Below are positions 8,481 through 18,469 of a DNA stretch of 64,000 bases, in pieces. The DNA lies in NCBI RefSeq assembly GCF_036347055.1, contig NZ_CP108882.1, forward strand, positions 1,674,001 through 1,738,000, in the 5' to 3' direction. The notes under the pieces were generated by a model that was not told where the DNA came from, made no database searches, and was given only the letters and a program-made list of their open reading frames with translations. The stretch comes from Streptomyces sp. NBC_00820. Lineage in GTDB: Bacteria; Actinomycetota; Actinomycetes; Streptomycetales; Streptomycetaceae. The position numbers and the translations under genes are program-made. How positions within the stretch are numbered: the first letter of the stretch is position 1; the number at the start of each line of letters is the position of its first letter.

Positions 8481-9628
8481 GAGCTGTACGCGCTGTTCTC
8501 GTGGACGTAGTCCGCGGTCAGGTCGTTGGTCCAGACGGTGGCGGTCTCGGCGCCGGCCGCGAGGTCGGCGACGACGTGCACCTCGCGGTAGCGCATGTCG
8601 ACGAGGTCGCGGTCCTCGCCGACGCTGCCGTCCTTGCAGACCCACACACCGTTGATGGCCACGTTGAGCCGGTCGGGCTCGAAGACGGCGGACGTGGTGC
8701 CGATCGCGGACAGCACGCGGCCCCAGTTGGGGTCCTCGCCGTGGATCGCGCACTTGAGGAGGTTGTTGCGGGCGATGGAGCGGGCGACCTCGACGGCGTC
8801 CTCCTCGCTCGCGGCGTTGATCACCTCGACCTTGATGTCCTTGCTTGCGCCCTCGGCGTCGCCGATGATCTGCCGGCCGAGGTCGGCGCAGACCTCCCGC
8901 ACGGCCTCGGCGAAGTCGTCGTGGACGGGCGTGACGCCGGAGGCGCCGGAGGCGAGCAGCAGGACGGTGTCGTTGGTGGACATGCAGCCGTCGGAGTCGA
9001 CCCGGTCGAAGGTGACGCGGGTGGCGGCGCGCAGGGCCTTGTCCAGGTCCGCGTCGCCGAGGTCGGCGTCGGTGGTGAGCACGACCAGCATGGTGGCGAG
9101 GCCCGGTGCGAGCATGCCGGCGCCCTTGGCCATGCCGCCGACGGTCCAGCCGTCGCGGCTCACGACGGCCGTCTTGTGCACGGTGTCGGTGGTCATGATG
9201 GCGAGGGCGGCCTTCTCGCCGCCGTGCTCGGAGAGCAGACCCGCGGCCTTCTCCACGCCGGGGAGCAGCTTGTCCATGGGGAGGGTGACGCCGATGAGGC
9301 CGGTGGAGCAGACGGCGACCTCGATGGCGCCGCGCCCGAGGGCCTCGGCGGCCTTCTCGGCGGTGGCGTGGGTGTCCTGGAAGCCCTGGGGGCCCGTACA
9401 GGCGTTGGCACCGCCGGAGTTGAGGACGACCGCCGACACCTGGCCGCTCTTGAGGACCTGCTCGGACCAGAGCACGGGAGCGGCCTTGACGCGGTTGGTC
9501 GTGAAGACGCCCGCGGCGGCACGGCGCGGTCCGTTGTTGACCACGAGGGCCAGGTCGGGATTGCCGTTCTGCTTGATCCCGGCGGCGATGCCCGCCGCCG
9601 CGAATCCCTTGGCTGCCGTGACACTCAC
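8477..9628 (-). CDS. argJ: Bifunctional ornithine acetyltransferase/N-acetylglutamate synthase
   Basis: ArgJ moves the acetyl group from acetylornithine to glutamate, making the pathway cyclic. The 383-residue proprotein contains the autocleavage site: [21 protein letters not shown], where cleavage before the Thr of ATML leaves the catalytic N-terminal Thr of the beta chain. The GTG at 9628 follows GAGGAGACGCA and begins [14 protein letters not shown] 115-base gap separates it from argC, the only sizeable gap in the operon, and a hairpin repeat lies in it. The next gene argB overlaps as ATGA. Confidence 0.96.
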   Translation of the reverse strand: MSVTAAKGFAAAGIAAGIKQNGNPDLALVVNNGPRRAAAGVFTTNRVKAAPVLWSEQVLKSGQVSAVVLNSGGANACTGPQGFQDTHATAEKAAEALGRGAIEVAVCSTGLIGVTLPMDKLLPGVEKAAGLLSEHGGEKAALAIMTTDTVHKTAVVSRDGWTVGGMAKGAGMLAPGLATMLVVLTTDADLGDADLDKALRAATRVTFDRVDSDGCMSTNDTVLLLASGASGVTPVHDDFAEAVREVCADLGRQIIGDAEGASKDIKVEVINAASEEDAVEVARSIARNNLLKCAIHGEDPNWGRVLSAIGTTSAVFEPDRLNVAINGVWVCKDGSVGEDRDLVDMRYREVHVVADLAAGAETATVWTNDLTADYVHENSAYSS

Positions 9629-9705
9629 TGCGTCTCCTCGTTCGCTTCTCCGCCCGTGCAGCGCACCGGTGCGGCTTTCATGGTTGTCTGCGGCCCGGTG
9701 GCTGC

Positions 9706-10826
<1,121 letters not shown>

Positions 10827-11483
10827 GCCTGGTTGTGTGCCGCCCTGGACCGCGCCCCACCCGCACCCGGTTCCGGGGCGCCCCGGCGTCGTCGGCGCGC
10901 ATGATCCGGCGGGGCGAGACGGCTCCCGGCGTGCGGCAGTCCGATGATCACCCGCACGCCCGCAGCGAGAACAGTGGTAATTCCGCAGGGTCTGTCGGCC
11001 GCGCCCGGCAGGCGAAGTGCGCGTTCAGGAAAAGGAGCCGGTCACGCGGAACTGAAAGGCGATGACATGGGCGGCAGGAGAAGGAAACCAGTTCAGTAGC
11101 AGCAGGTAAAGGGTGCCGCGACGGGCGCGGGCGAATTGCCACCAGACGCCGGCCACTGGCCACCAGCGGCGGCCCGTCCTGCCGCCGGGACACGGCGACC
11201 GCGGCGGAGGCGCCCCTCAAGCGGTGGCGTACGGTGCGCATGTTTCTCTGCTTCCATCGACCCTGCCGAAGCGCGTCGCGTTTCCGGTTCCGGATTCTGG
11301 AATCGGGCGATCGATTTTCCCCACCTCGGGAAACCCGGCATTTCCGGTGAGCGATTTCAAGGCGAAGCACTTCGCGGTGGCGTGGCCAAGGGGCGAGGCC
11401 GACAGGAGACCGCGGCCGCCCCCGTGCGTGCGAGGCCCGGGGCAGGGCACCTGCGCGACACGGGCCCCCGTAAGCTCGACGCC
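10827..11483. other. About 660-base stretch without a supported gene
   Basis: No frame shows convincing third-position GC bias with a ribosome-binding site. The part at 11270-11380 is less GC-rich than its surroundings. A 54-codon minus-strand frame (11093-11257, starting MEAEKHAHRTPP and ending TCCY) is open but lacks a good ribosome-binding site, so I do not call it. The left end carries the argC promoter region. The right end holds TAAGCT seven bases before the next ATG, which suits a leaderless promoter. Confidence 0.5.
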
Positions 11484-11972
11484 ATGGATGCGCCGACCCC
11501 CTTTCCGGCGGTCCGGGAAGGGGCGGTGATGGGCGAGTTCTGGCCGGTGGCCGACGTGCTGGCCCATCTGGCCGGCCGATGGCGGGTGACCCGGGAGGTA
11601 CGGGACCTGGCGGGCGACGACGCGGGGCGCTTCGAGGGCGTCACCGACTTCGTCCCGCTGCCCGACGGCGGACTGCTGCACGAGGAGTCCGGGACGTTCA
11701 CCTGGCAGGGCGTGTCGCGGCCCGCGACCCGGACCCTTCGGTTCCTGCCCGGGGCGACGCCCGGCACGGCGGACGTACGGTTCGCGGACGGGCGGCCCTT
11801 CCACGACCTGGACCTGACCACGGGCCACTGCCTCGCCGGCCATCCGTGCGCGGCCGACTTCTACCGGGGCGAGTTCACCGTCCGGGACGCCGACCACTGG
11901 CGTACGGTCTGGCGGGTCGGCGGCCCGGCGAAGGACCTGGTGCTGACCACCGACTACGTGCGCGAGACCTGA
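11484..11972 (+). CDS. DUF6314 family protein
   Basis: The 162-residue product has the family look of a small lipocalin-like beta barrel: LAGRWRVTREVRDL near the start, DGGLLHEESGTF, ADVRFADGRPFHDLDL, and a conserved C-terminal HCLAGHPCAADFYRGEF and WRTVWRVGGPAKD. I know this family only as a domain of unknown function. The ATG at 11484 may be leaderless because TAAGCT sits seven bases before it; an alternative start is the ATG at 11529 (MGEFWPV) behind AAGGGGCGG. The last 19 bases overlap the convergent phosphatase-like gene. Confidence 0.75.
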   Translation: MDAPTPFPAVREGAVMGEFWPVADVLAHLAGRWRVTREVRDLAGDDAGRFEGVTDFVPLPDGGLLHEESGTFTWQGVSRPATRTLRFLPGATPGTADVRFADGRPFHDLDLTTGHCLAGHPCAADFYRGEFTVRDADHWRTVWRVGGPAKDLVLTTDYVRET

Positions 11973-12547
11973 GGGGACATCCCGTCGAGGCGGAGGCTCC
12001 AGCGGCCCGGGCGGCCCGTCACCGTGGTCGTCGACAGCGGGAGCACGTCTATGTTCCAGTAGCTGACGGGCGGCGCCTTCAGCGCGTACACCAGTGCCGC
12101 GCGGATCACCGAGGGCTCGGCGACCGCGACGATCCGGCCGCCGTCGCCCACCGGGCGGGTGTCGAGCCAGCCGCCGACCCGGGAGATGAAGGCCAGCAGC
12201 GGTTCACCGCCGTGCGGGCTGGAGCGCGGGTCGGCGAGCCAGGCGTCCACCGCCTCCGGCTCGCGGGCCATCGCCTCACCCAGCGTCAGACCGCGCCAGC
12301 GGCCCATGTCGCAGTCCCGCAGGGCGAGTTGGAGCAGCGGGGCGTAGCCGAGCGCGTCGCCGGTGGCGCGGCTGCGTGGCGTCGGGGAGCAGTAGCGCAG
12401 TTCGGCCGCCGCCAGTGGCAGCAGATACCCGGCGACGTACTGCACCTCGTCCCAGCCCGCCTGGTCCAGCGGCCGGTCGTCCTCGAAACGTTCCGCGAGC
12501 AGCGAGGAGCCGCGTGCGGCGGCGACGAACGTCACCCGAAGTGGCAT
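11954..12547 (-). CDS. Histidine phosphatase-fold protein lacking both catalytic histidines
   Basis: Overall layout (197 residues, phosphoglycerate-mutase-like) follows the histidine phosphatase superfamily: the N-terminal strand, CSPTPRSRATGDALG (the usual T/SxxxRAxxTA region), CDMGRWRGLTLGE, and the C-terminal IVAVAEPSVIRAAL. However, the RHG motif reads AARGSS and the second catalytic SHG reads AEP, so both histidines appear to be missing. It is probably a non-catalytic or altered-function relative; I recall similar degenerate versions in Streptomyces. It starts at the ATG at 12547 and overlaps the convergent DUF6314 gene by 19 bases. Confidence 0.7.
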   Translation of the reverse strand: MPLRVTFVAAARGSSLLAERFEDDRPLDQAGWDEVQYVAGYLLPLAAAELRYCSPTPRSRATGDALGYAPLLQLALRDCDMGRWRGLTLGEAMAREPEAVDAWLADPRSSPHGGEPLLAFISRVGGWLDTRPVGDGGRIVAVAEPSVIRAALVYALKAPPVSYWNIDVLPLSTTTVTGRPGRWSLRLDGMSPQVSRT

Positions 12548-12654
12548 GCCGTGATGGTGTGCCCCGGATGTGGGCGGGTCAAGAGCTGTTACCGGGCAGT
12601 TACTTGGGGTGTACGGACGCTCACTGTGGGCGCCCGGTCACCATCGGCGGGCCG

Positions 12655-13092
12655 TCACTGGAAGAGGTGCACCATCCACTGGTCAGGCCGCTCCAGCGGT
12701 GTGAAGCCCAGCTTCTCGTACACCCCGTGCGCGTCTTCCGTGGCGAGCAGGAAGCGCCGCAGCCCGTAGGGCCGCATGTGGTCCCGGACGAGGCCGACGA
12801 ACGCCGTGCCGACGCCCTTGCCGCGCACCGAGGGGTCGACGTACACGTCGGCGAGCCAGGCGAACAGCGCCTGGTCGGTCACGACGCGCGCGTACGCCAC
12901 CTGCTCGCCCGAGGCGGTGGCGTACACGCCGAAGTTCAGCGAGGACTCCATCGCCCGCTCATGTGTCTCGCGAGGGCGGTCGATCGCCCAGTACGCGCTG
13001 GTCGACAGCCAGCGGTGGACGCGGTCGACGTCGACGCGGGCGGTGTCGGCGGAGAACTCGTAGCCCTCGGGCAGGGCGGGCGCATCGCTCAT
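12655..13092 (-). CDS. GNAT family N-acetyltransferase
   Basis: This 145-residue protein is a single GNAT domain. Motif A is visible as LADVYVDPSVRGKGVGTAFV, with the acetyl-CoA pyrophosphate loop RGKGVG, and the C-terminal FLLATEDAHGVYEKLGF is the usual beta6/beta7 region. The N-terminal VHRWLSTSAYWAIDRP resembles GNATs annotated in Streptomyces as acting on small molecules, but the substrate is not evident. It stands alone, 107 bases from the phosphatase-like gene. Confidence 0.85.
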   Translation of the reverse strand: MSDAPALPEGYEFSADTARVDVDRVHRWLSTSAYWAIDRPRETHERAMESSLNFGVYATASGEQVAYARVVTDQALFAWLADVYVDPSVRGKGVGTAFVGLVRDHMRPYGLRRFLLATEDAHGVYEKLGFTPLERPDQWMVHLFQ

Positions 13093-13276
13093 GACGGGAT
13101 CCTCGCAGGCGGGAGGGCCGCGGTCGAACCAATTCCCCCGCCGGTCACAGGCGTTGACGCGTCACCCGGTGCTGCCCGGCACGACTCGGTGCGGCACGGC
13201 CCGGCGCTGCCCCGCGCTGCCCGGCCTTGACACGTTTCCCACTCCGCCGTGTTGCCGACGTCGCCCGCGCCGGCCG

Positions 13277-14722
13277 TCAGCGCAGGTCCCGGAACACCTC
13301 GCCGCAGGCCGTCCGCAGCCGTCGTACCCCCTCCGCGATCTCTCCGGTGCCCGCCACCGCCGCGAAGCTCAACCGGATGTGGGCGGCGGGGGGTTCGGCG
13401 CTGAAGTAGGGGCGGCCGGGGGTGAGGGAGACGCCCGCGCGCAGCGCCGCGGCCGTCAGGGCCGTCTCGTCGGCGCCGTCGGGCAGGCGCAGCCAGAGGT
13501 GGTAGCCGCCGGACGGGATGTGCGGCAGGGCGAGTTCGGGCAGGTGTTGCGCGAGCGCGCCGGTCATGGCATCGCGGCGGGTCTTCAACTCCGACGACAG
13601 GGACCGCAGATGGCGTGGCCAGGCCGGGGAGCCGACGAGTTCGAGGGCGGCCTCCTGGAGCGGCCGGGGCACGAAGAAGGTGTCGACGATCTGAATGGCG
13701 CGCAGGCGTTCCAGCACCGGCCCGCGCGCGGCCAGCGCGCTCACCCGGAAACTGGGCGAGGTCGCCTTGGTCAGCGAGCCGACGTACACGACGACGCCGT
13801 CGGGGTCGTCGGCGGCCAGCGGGCGGGGCAGCGGGGCCGCGTCCGCGTGCACGAGATGGCGTACGAAGTCGTCCTCGACGACGAAGGCGCCCGCCGACCG
13901 TGCGATGCGCAGCACTTCGGCGCGGCGGCCGGGGGCCAGCACGGCACCGGTCGGGTTCTGGAACAGCGGCTGGCAGACGAACACCCTGGCGCCGCTGGCC
14001 CGGAAGGCGTCGGCGAGCAGGTCCGGGCGCACGCCGTCGGGGTCCACCGGGACCGGGACCGGGCGCAGGCCCGCCGCGCGGGCGATGGCCAGCATGCCCG
14101 GATAGGTGGGCGACTCGACCAGGACCGGGGCGCCGGGCGGGGCGAGCGCGCGCAGGGAGGTGGCGAGCGCGGACTGGCCGCCGGCCGCGATCAGCACCTC
14201 GGCGGCCGTGACGGCCCCGCCGATGCCGCGCGCGAACCACTCCCGCAGCTCCGGCAGCCCCTCCAGCGGGGGCCTGCCCCAGGCGCCCGGCCGCCGGCCG
14301 GCGCGGGCGAGCGCCGCGGCCATGGCCCGCTCGGGCTGCAGGGTGGGGTGCGGATAGCCGCCGTTGAACTCCAGGACGCCGGGCGGCGGCGCGGCGAGGC
14401 AGACGGTGACTCCGGAGGCGTCGACCGTACGCGGTACGAGGTCGGCGGTTCCGTCCGCGCTGAGGGCGACCTCCTGCCAGGAGGTGTCCCCGGCGGGCTC
14501 GGCGGTGGTGCGTGGCCGGGCCCGGAAGGCACCGGCCCCGGGCCGGGTCACCACCAGCCCCTCGGCGGCCAGCTGGGCGAGCGCCCGGGAGACCGTCACC
14601 GGACTCACCCGGAACCGCTCGACCAGGGCCCTGCTCGACGGCAGCTTTCCACCTGGCGAGTAGCGGTCCAGCTCTCTCCGCAGCTGTTCCGCCAACTCAC
14701 CCACGCTGCTACGCTCTTGCAT
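13277..14722 (-). CDS. MocR/PdxR-type regulator (GntR HTH fused to aminotransferase fold)
   Basis: The 481-residue protein joins an N-terminal GntR winged helix (residues 8-70: LPSSRALVERFRVSPVTVSRAL) to a class I aminotransferase-like domain. The PLP residues are kept: QNPTGAV, VVEDDF and the Schiff-base lysine in GSLTKATSPSFRVS. Such regulators sense PLP or an amino compound. The ATG at 14722 shares the palindromic CATG with the ATG of the divergent EamA gene; a GTG at 14704 is an alternative start. The minus-strand box TACTCT ends 8 bases before this ATG, which fits a leaderless mRNA. It probably controls itself and the neighbouring exporter. Confidence 0.88.
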   Translation of the reverse strand: MQERSSVGELAEQLRRELDRYSPGGKLPSSRALVERFRVSPVTVSRALAQLAAEGLVVTRPGAGAFRARPRTTAEPAGDTSWQEVALSADGTADLVPRTVDASGVTVCLAAPPPGVLEFNGGYPHPTLQPERAMAAALARAGRRPGAWGRPPLEGLPELREWFARGIGGAVTAAEVLIAAGGQSALATSLRALAPPGAPVLVESPTYPGMLAIARAAGLRPVPVPVDPDGVRPDLLADAFRASGARVFVCQPLFQNPTGAVLAPGRRAEVLRIARSAGAFVVEDDFVRHLVHADAAPLPRPLAADDPDGVVVYVGSLTKATSPSFRVSALAARGPVLERLRAIQIVDTFFVPRPLQEAALELVGSPAWPRHLRSLSSELKTRRDAMTGALAQHLPELALPHIPSGGYHLWLRLPDGADETALTAAALRAGVSLTPGRPYFSAEPPAAHIRLSFAAVAGTGEIAEGVRRLRTACGEVFRDLR

Positions 14723-14744
14723 GAGAGCACAGAGTAGCGCTACT
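14708..14744. promoter_or_regulatory. Divergent promoters and 12-bp palindrome between mocR-like and EamA genes
   Basis: AGTAGCGCTACT at 14733-14744 is a perfect palindrome lying over the proposed -10 of the MocR gene (TACTCT on the minus strand, from AGAGTA 14731-14736). A related half, GCTACGCTCT (14709-14718), overlaps the proposed EamA -10 TACGCT at 14710-14715. The likely operator therefore lies within the first codons of EamA. Confidence 0.6.
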
Positions 14745-15701
14745 ACGACCAGGCCGATAGCGGTCACCGCCGTCGAGCGCCGCGGTCTCGGTACCGCGCA
14801 GGCCGCCCTCGGCGTCGCCGCCTTCTCCCTCACCTTTCCCGCCACCGCCTGGGGCCTGGAGAGTTTCGGCCCCTGGTCGCTGGTGGCCCTCCGCAGCGTG
14901 CTCGCCGCGCTGGTCGCGGGCGGCTGTCTGCTGGCCGCGGGGACGTTACCGGCGGGCGGGTGCGGCCCCGGTCGGCGGGGGACGCTCCCCCGGCGCCGCG
15001 GGGCGGGGCTCCGGTCGGTACTGCCCGCCCGCCGGCATCTGCCGGGTCTCGCCGTCGTCGCGGCCGGGGTGGTGGTCGGCTTCCCGCTGCTGACCACGCT
15101 CGCGCTCCAGACGTCCACCACCGCGCACGCCGCGGTCGTGGTGGGCCTGCTGCCGCTGACCACCGCCGCCCTGTCCGCCCTGCGCATGGGCACCCGCCCC
15201 TCGCGCCGGTTCTGGACGGCGGCTCTGGCGGGCGCGGCTGCGGTGCTCGCCTTCACCGTCGCGCAGAGCGGCGGCGCCCTCACGGCCGCCGACGGCTACC
15301 TGTTCGGCGCGCTGCTGGTGTGCGCGGCCGGCTACACCGAGGGCGGCAGGCTCGCCAAGGTGATGCCCGGCTGGCAGGTCATCGGCTGGGCACTGGTGCT
15401 GTGCCTGCCGCTGAGCGTGCCGGGTGCCGTGCTGGCGCTGTCGTACGAGCCGGTGCGTCTGACGGGGTACGGGGTGGCCGGTCTGCTGTGGGTGGCGCTC
15501 GGCTCGCAGTTCCTCGGGCTGGTCGTCTGGTACCGGGGGATGGCGGCCGTCGGCATCCCCCGGGCCAGCCAGTTGCAGTTGGCTCAGCCGCTGCTCACAC
15601 TGGTGTGGTCGGCGTTGCTATTGGGTGAGCACCTCACGGCGGCCGCTCCGCTGACCGCCGTCGCCGTGCTCGTCTGCATCGCCGTCACGCAACGGTCGTG
15701 A
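14721..15701 (+). CDS. EamA/DMT-family transporter, possibly bldA-dependent
   Basis: The 326-residue protein has about ten hydrophobic helices in two EamA repeats (for example AVVVGLLPLTTAALSAL, GYLFGALLVCAAGYTEG and GLVVWYRGMAAVGIPRASQL). DMT proteins export metabolites or amino acids. A charged, Gly/Arg-rich loop follows the second helix (about residues 80-102). A rare TTA codon encodes Leu at residue 76 (14946-14948), so translation may depend on the bldA tRNA and hence on development. The gene has no leader and diverges from the MocR-type regulator with overlapping start codons. An amino compound sensed by the regulator may be the substrate. Confidence 0.85.
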   Translation: MRAQSSATTTRPIAVTAVERRGLGTAQAALGVAAFSLTFPATAWGLESFGPWSLVALRSVLAALVAGGCLLAAGTLPAGGCGPGRRGTLPRRRGAGLRSVLPARRHLPGLAVVAAGVVVGFPLLTTLALQTSTTAHAAVVVGLLPLTTAALSALRMGTRPSRRFWTAALAGAAAVLAFTVAQSGGALTAADGYLFGALLVCAAGYTEGGRLAKVMPGWQVIGWALVLCLPLSVPGAVLALSYEPVRLTGYGVAGLLWVALGSQFLGLVVWYRGMAAVGIPRASQLQLAQPLLTLVWSALLLGEHLTAAAPLTAVAVLVCIAVTQRS

Positions 15702-15721
15702 CCGTGAGGAGGGCCTGACAG

Positions 15722-15928
15722 ATGCGCGCATCCAAGGGCGATCACCTTGTTCAGCACGGCAGGGTGGTCGGCCAACACGACCAGGTCTCTGAAGTAGTCG
15801 AAGTGATGGGCACCGAGGGCAATCCGCCGTACCGCGTCCGTTTCGAGGACGGGCACGAGGCCGTGATGTCTCCCGGACCCGACTGTGAGGTCCGGCACGA
15901 GGAACATCACCAGGAAGACCAGAAGTAA
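15722..15928 (+). CDS. DUF1918 domain protein
   Basis: The 68-residue product matches the DUF1918 pattern: MRASKGDHLVQHGRVVG at the start, then GNPPYRVRFEDGHEAVMSPGPDCEV. The fold is a small SH3-like barrel of unknown role. The ATG at 15722 follows GAGGAGG. It lies 20 bases after the EamA gene, so co-transcription is possible, and it ends 25 bases from a convergent gene. Confidence 0.85.
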   Translation: MRASKGDHLVQHGRVVGQHDQVSEVVEVMGTEGNPPYRVRFEDGHEAVMSPGPDCEVRHEEHHQEDQK

Positions 15929-15953
15929 CCGACGGCGGGCAACCGACAGCGGT

Positions 15954-17213
15954 TCAGCGCGGTGGCCTCGCCGGCCTGCGGTAGTGGTCGGCGACCACCC
16001 GCGCCATCGCGCCGACGGGGTCCCTCGCCACGTCCCCGGCGGCGAAGAACACGTGCCCGCGCACCTGTGGATACCGGGCGGCGAGGGTGAGGTGCCGGGA
16101 CAGCTCGGCCGGGTCCTGCCAGGCCGGCGGCTGCCCGGCGGCTCCCGCCTTGTACAGGGCCTCGCCGGCGTACAGGTGTGTCCGGGTCCCCTTGGCCACC
16201 GCCGCCCACCAGGCGAGGAGTACGGCGTAGTCGGCGGCGGCGAAGCCGATGTTCCAGTAGATCTGCGGGACGACGTAGTCGATCCAGTGCTCGCGGACCC
16301 ACTTGCGGGTGTCCGCGTACAGGTCGTCGTACGTCTGCACGCCCGCCCGCGTGTCCGAGCCGCGGGGGTCGGTGACGGCGTTGCGCCACACCCCGAAGGG
16401 GCTGATCCCGAACCGGGTGCCGGGCCGGACCCGTCCGATGCCCGCAGCCATCTCCCTGACCAGCTTGTCGATGTTGTCGCGGCGCCACGCGGCCCGGCCG
16501 GCGAAGGCGCCGCCGTAGCGGTCGTAGGCGGCGTCGTCGTCGAAGGTCTGGCCGGCGACCGGGTAGGGGTAGAAGTAGTCGTCGAAGTGGACGGCGTCGA
16601 CGGGGTACCGGGCGACCGCGTCGAGCATCGCCCGCCGTACGAAGGCGCGGACCTCGGGCAGGCCGGGGTTGTAGTAGAGCTTCCCGCCGTAGGTCACCAC
16701 CCAGTCCGGGTGCCTGCGCGCGGGGTGCGCGGGGGTCAGGCGGCCAGGGTCGGCGTGGTTGGCGATCCGGTACGGGTTGAACCAGGCGTGCAATTCCAGG
16801 CCCCGGGCGTGGGCCTCCTCTACCGCGGTGCCGAGCGGGTCCCAGCCGGGGTCCTTGCCCTGCGTGCCGGTGAGGTACTCGGACCAGGGCTCGTACGGCG
16901 AGGGCCACAGGGCGTCCGCCGTGGGCCGCACCTGGAGGATCACCGTGTTGAGCCGGTCCCGGACCGCTCTGTCGAGGTGGTCGGTCAGTTCCCGGCGCTG
17001 CGCGGCGGCGTCGAGGCCCGGCCGCGACGGCCAGTCCCGGTTGTCCACCGTCGCCAGCCACACGCCCCGCATCCGCGCCGCCGCGCGCGGACGCGGGCCC
17101 CGCGGACCGTCCTGCGGTGCCGCCACCGCCTCCTGGGCCGCCACCGCCCCCTGGACCATCGCCGGCGTGGACAGCGCCGCCAGCGTGAACGCCCGCCGTG
17201 ACATCCGCCTCAT
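15954..17213 (-). CDS. Secreted glycoside hydrolase-like protein (GHL10/DUF187 family)
   Basis: The 419-residue product carries a Tat-type signal (MRRMSRRAFTLAALST). It then shows the GHL10 TIM-barrel signatures: MRGVWLATVDNRDWPS, TVILQVRPTADALWPSPYEPWSEYLTG, GLELHAWFNPYRIAN, DAVHFDDYFYPYP and VPQIYWNIGF. The Asp pair in HFDDYFYPYP may be catalytic. Such proteins are thought to act on cell-surface or peptidoglycan glycans; the substrate is unknown. I chose the ATG at 17213 because it places the twin-arginine motif at the N-terminus and follows GGGGGTGTGCG. Confidence 0.88.
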   Translation of the reverse strand: MRRMSRRAFTLAALSTPAMVQGAVAAQEAVAAPQDGPRGPRPRAAARMRGVWLATVDNRDWPSRPGLDAAAQRRELTDHLDRAVRDRLNTVILQVRPTADALWPSPYEPWSEYLTGTQGKDPGWDPLGTAVEEAHARGLELHAWFNPYRIANHADPGRLTPAHPARRHPDWVVTYGGKLYYNPGLPEVRAFVRRAMLDAVARYPVDAVHFDDYFYPYPVAGQTFDDDAAYDRYGGAFAGRAAWRRDNIDKLVREMAAGIGRVRPGTRFGISPFGVWRNAVTDPRGSDTRAGVQTYDDLYADTRKWVREHWIDYVVPQIYWNIGFAAADYAVLLAWWAAVAKGTRTHLYAGEALYKAGAAGQPPAWQDPAELSRHLTLAARYPQVRGHVFFAAGDVARDPVGAMARVVADHYRRPARPPR

Positions 17214-17380
17214 CGCACACCCCCATACGCTCCGGATCCGCGCCGTCACGGATCGTCCCGCGCATTAGGATGCCCCCCACCCGCCCGATCGATCATCGAT
17301 ACTTGGCGGTAACGTGCGAGCGGAGGCGGACGCCGAACCCGGTGTCCCGCCGATGCCGGAGAACCAGCGAAGGGAACGAT

Positions 17381-18250
17381 GTGACGGGCAGCACGGACAT
17401 TGCACGCGTCGGGGTCGTCGGCTGTGGTCAGATGGGCGCGGGCATCGCCGAGGTGTGCGCTCGTGCGGGGCTGGACGTGAAGGTCGCCGAGACCACCGGC
17501 GAGGCCCTGGAGATCGGCCGTACCCGGCTGTTCAACTCCCTGGCCAAGGCCGCCGAACGCGGCAAGATCAGCGAGGAGGAGCGGGACGCCTCGCAGGCGC
17601 GGCTGAGCTTCACCACCGACCTCGGCGAGTTCGCCGACCGCGACCTGGTCATCGAGGCCGTCGTGGAGAACGAGCAGGTGAAGACCGAGATCTTCCAGGT
17701 GCTCGACCAGGTGGTGACCCGCCCGGACGCGATCCTCGCCTCCAACACCTCCTCCATCCCGCTGGTGAAGCTGGCGGTCACGACCTCGCGCCCCGACCAC
17801 GTCGTCGGCATCCACTTCTTCAACCCGGCCCCGGTGCAGAACCTGGTCGAGCTGATCCCGGCCCTCACCACCTCCGAGGGCACCCTGAGCCGGGCCCAGA
17901 TCTTCGCCGAGAAGGTGCTGGGCAAGCACGCCATCCGCGCCCAGGACCGCTCCGGGTTCGTCGTCAACGCGCTGCTGGTGCCCTACCTGCTGTCCGCGAT
18001 CCGCATGTTCGAGTCGGGCATCGCGAGCCGCGAGGACATCGACAACGGCATGGAGATGGGCTGCGCCCACCCGATGGGCCCGCTGCGGCTGGCCGACCTG
18101 ATCGGCCTGGACACCATCGTCTCCATCGCCAACTCCATGTATACGGAGTACAAGGAGCCGCTGTACGCCGCTCCCCCGCTGCTCCAGCGCATGGTCGAGG
18201 CGGGACGGCTGGGCCGCAAGTCCGGCTCCGGGTTCTACAACTACGGCTGA
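17381..18250 (+). CDS. 3-hydroxyacyl-CoA (3-hydroxybutyryl-CoA) dehydrogenase
   Basis: The 289-residue enzyme oxidises L-3-hydroxyacyl-CoA with NAD+. The Rossmann motif GVVGCGQMGAGIAEVCARAG is at the N-terminus. ASNTSSIP, the catalytic His in GIHFFNPAPVQNLVE, and DRSGFVVNALLVPYLLSAIRM follow, ending GRKSGSGFYNYG. The GTG at 17381 has AAGGGA upstream and gives the normal length for stand-alone enzymes (FadB2/Hbd type). It is monocistronic, with a strong hairpin 46 bases after the stop. Roles in fatty acid degradation or butyryl-CoA supply are both possible. Confidence 0.94.
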   Translation: MTGSTDIARVGVVGCGQMGAGIAEVCARAGLDVKVAETTGEALEIGRTRLFNSLAKAAERGKISEEERDASQARLSFTTDLGEFADRDLVIEAVVENEQVKTEIFQVLDQVVTRPDAILASNTSSIPLVKLAVTTSRPDHVVGIHFFNPAPVQNLVELIPALTTSEGTLSRAQIFAEKVLGKHAIRAQDRSGFVVNALLVPYLLSAIRMFESGIASREDIDNGMEMGCAHPMGPLRLADLIGLDTIVSIANSMYTEYKEPLYAAPPLLQRMVEAGRLGRKSGSGFYNYG

Positions 18251-18296
18251 TGACAGGCTTTCGCGATCGCGGCTGACTACCGGCTGCGACGACTGC

Positions 18297-18327
18297 GGGC
18301 CCGGCACCGGACTTCGGTGCCGGGCCC
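18297..18327 (+). terminator. Hairpin terminator after the hydroxyacyl-CoA dehydrogenase gene
   Basis: GGGCCCGGCACCG and CGGTGCCGGGCCC form a perfect 13-bp stem with loop GACTT. No T-run follows beyond CGTCCGTTTC. Confidence 0.75.
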
Positions 18328-18469
18328 GTCCGTTTCACACACCGTGTGCGCGCCGGGCCCGCATATGCCCCTCGCACACGCTCCCCACGCGCCCACCAGG
18401 CGAGTTGACTCTCCATGCACATGCAAGGGATGCGGAACCCGTGCATCCGACCATGGAAAGGAGTGGACC

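Noticed and set aside
11093..11257. 54-codon minus-strand frame starting MEAEKHAHRTPP
   Set aside because: No good ribosome-binding site and no third-position bias; kept only as a note in the stretch entry.
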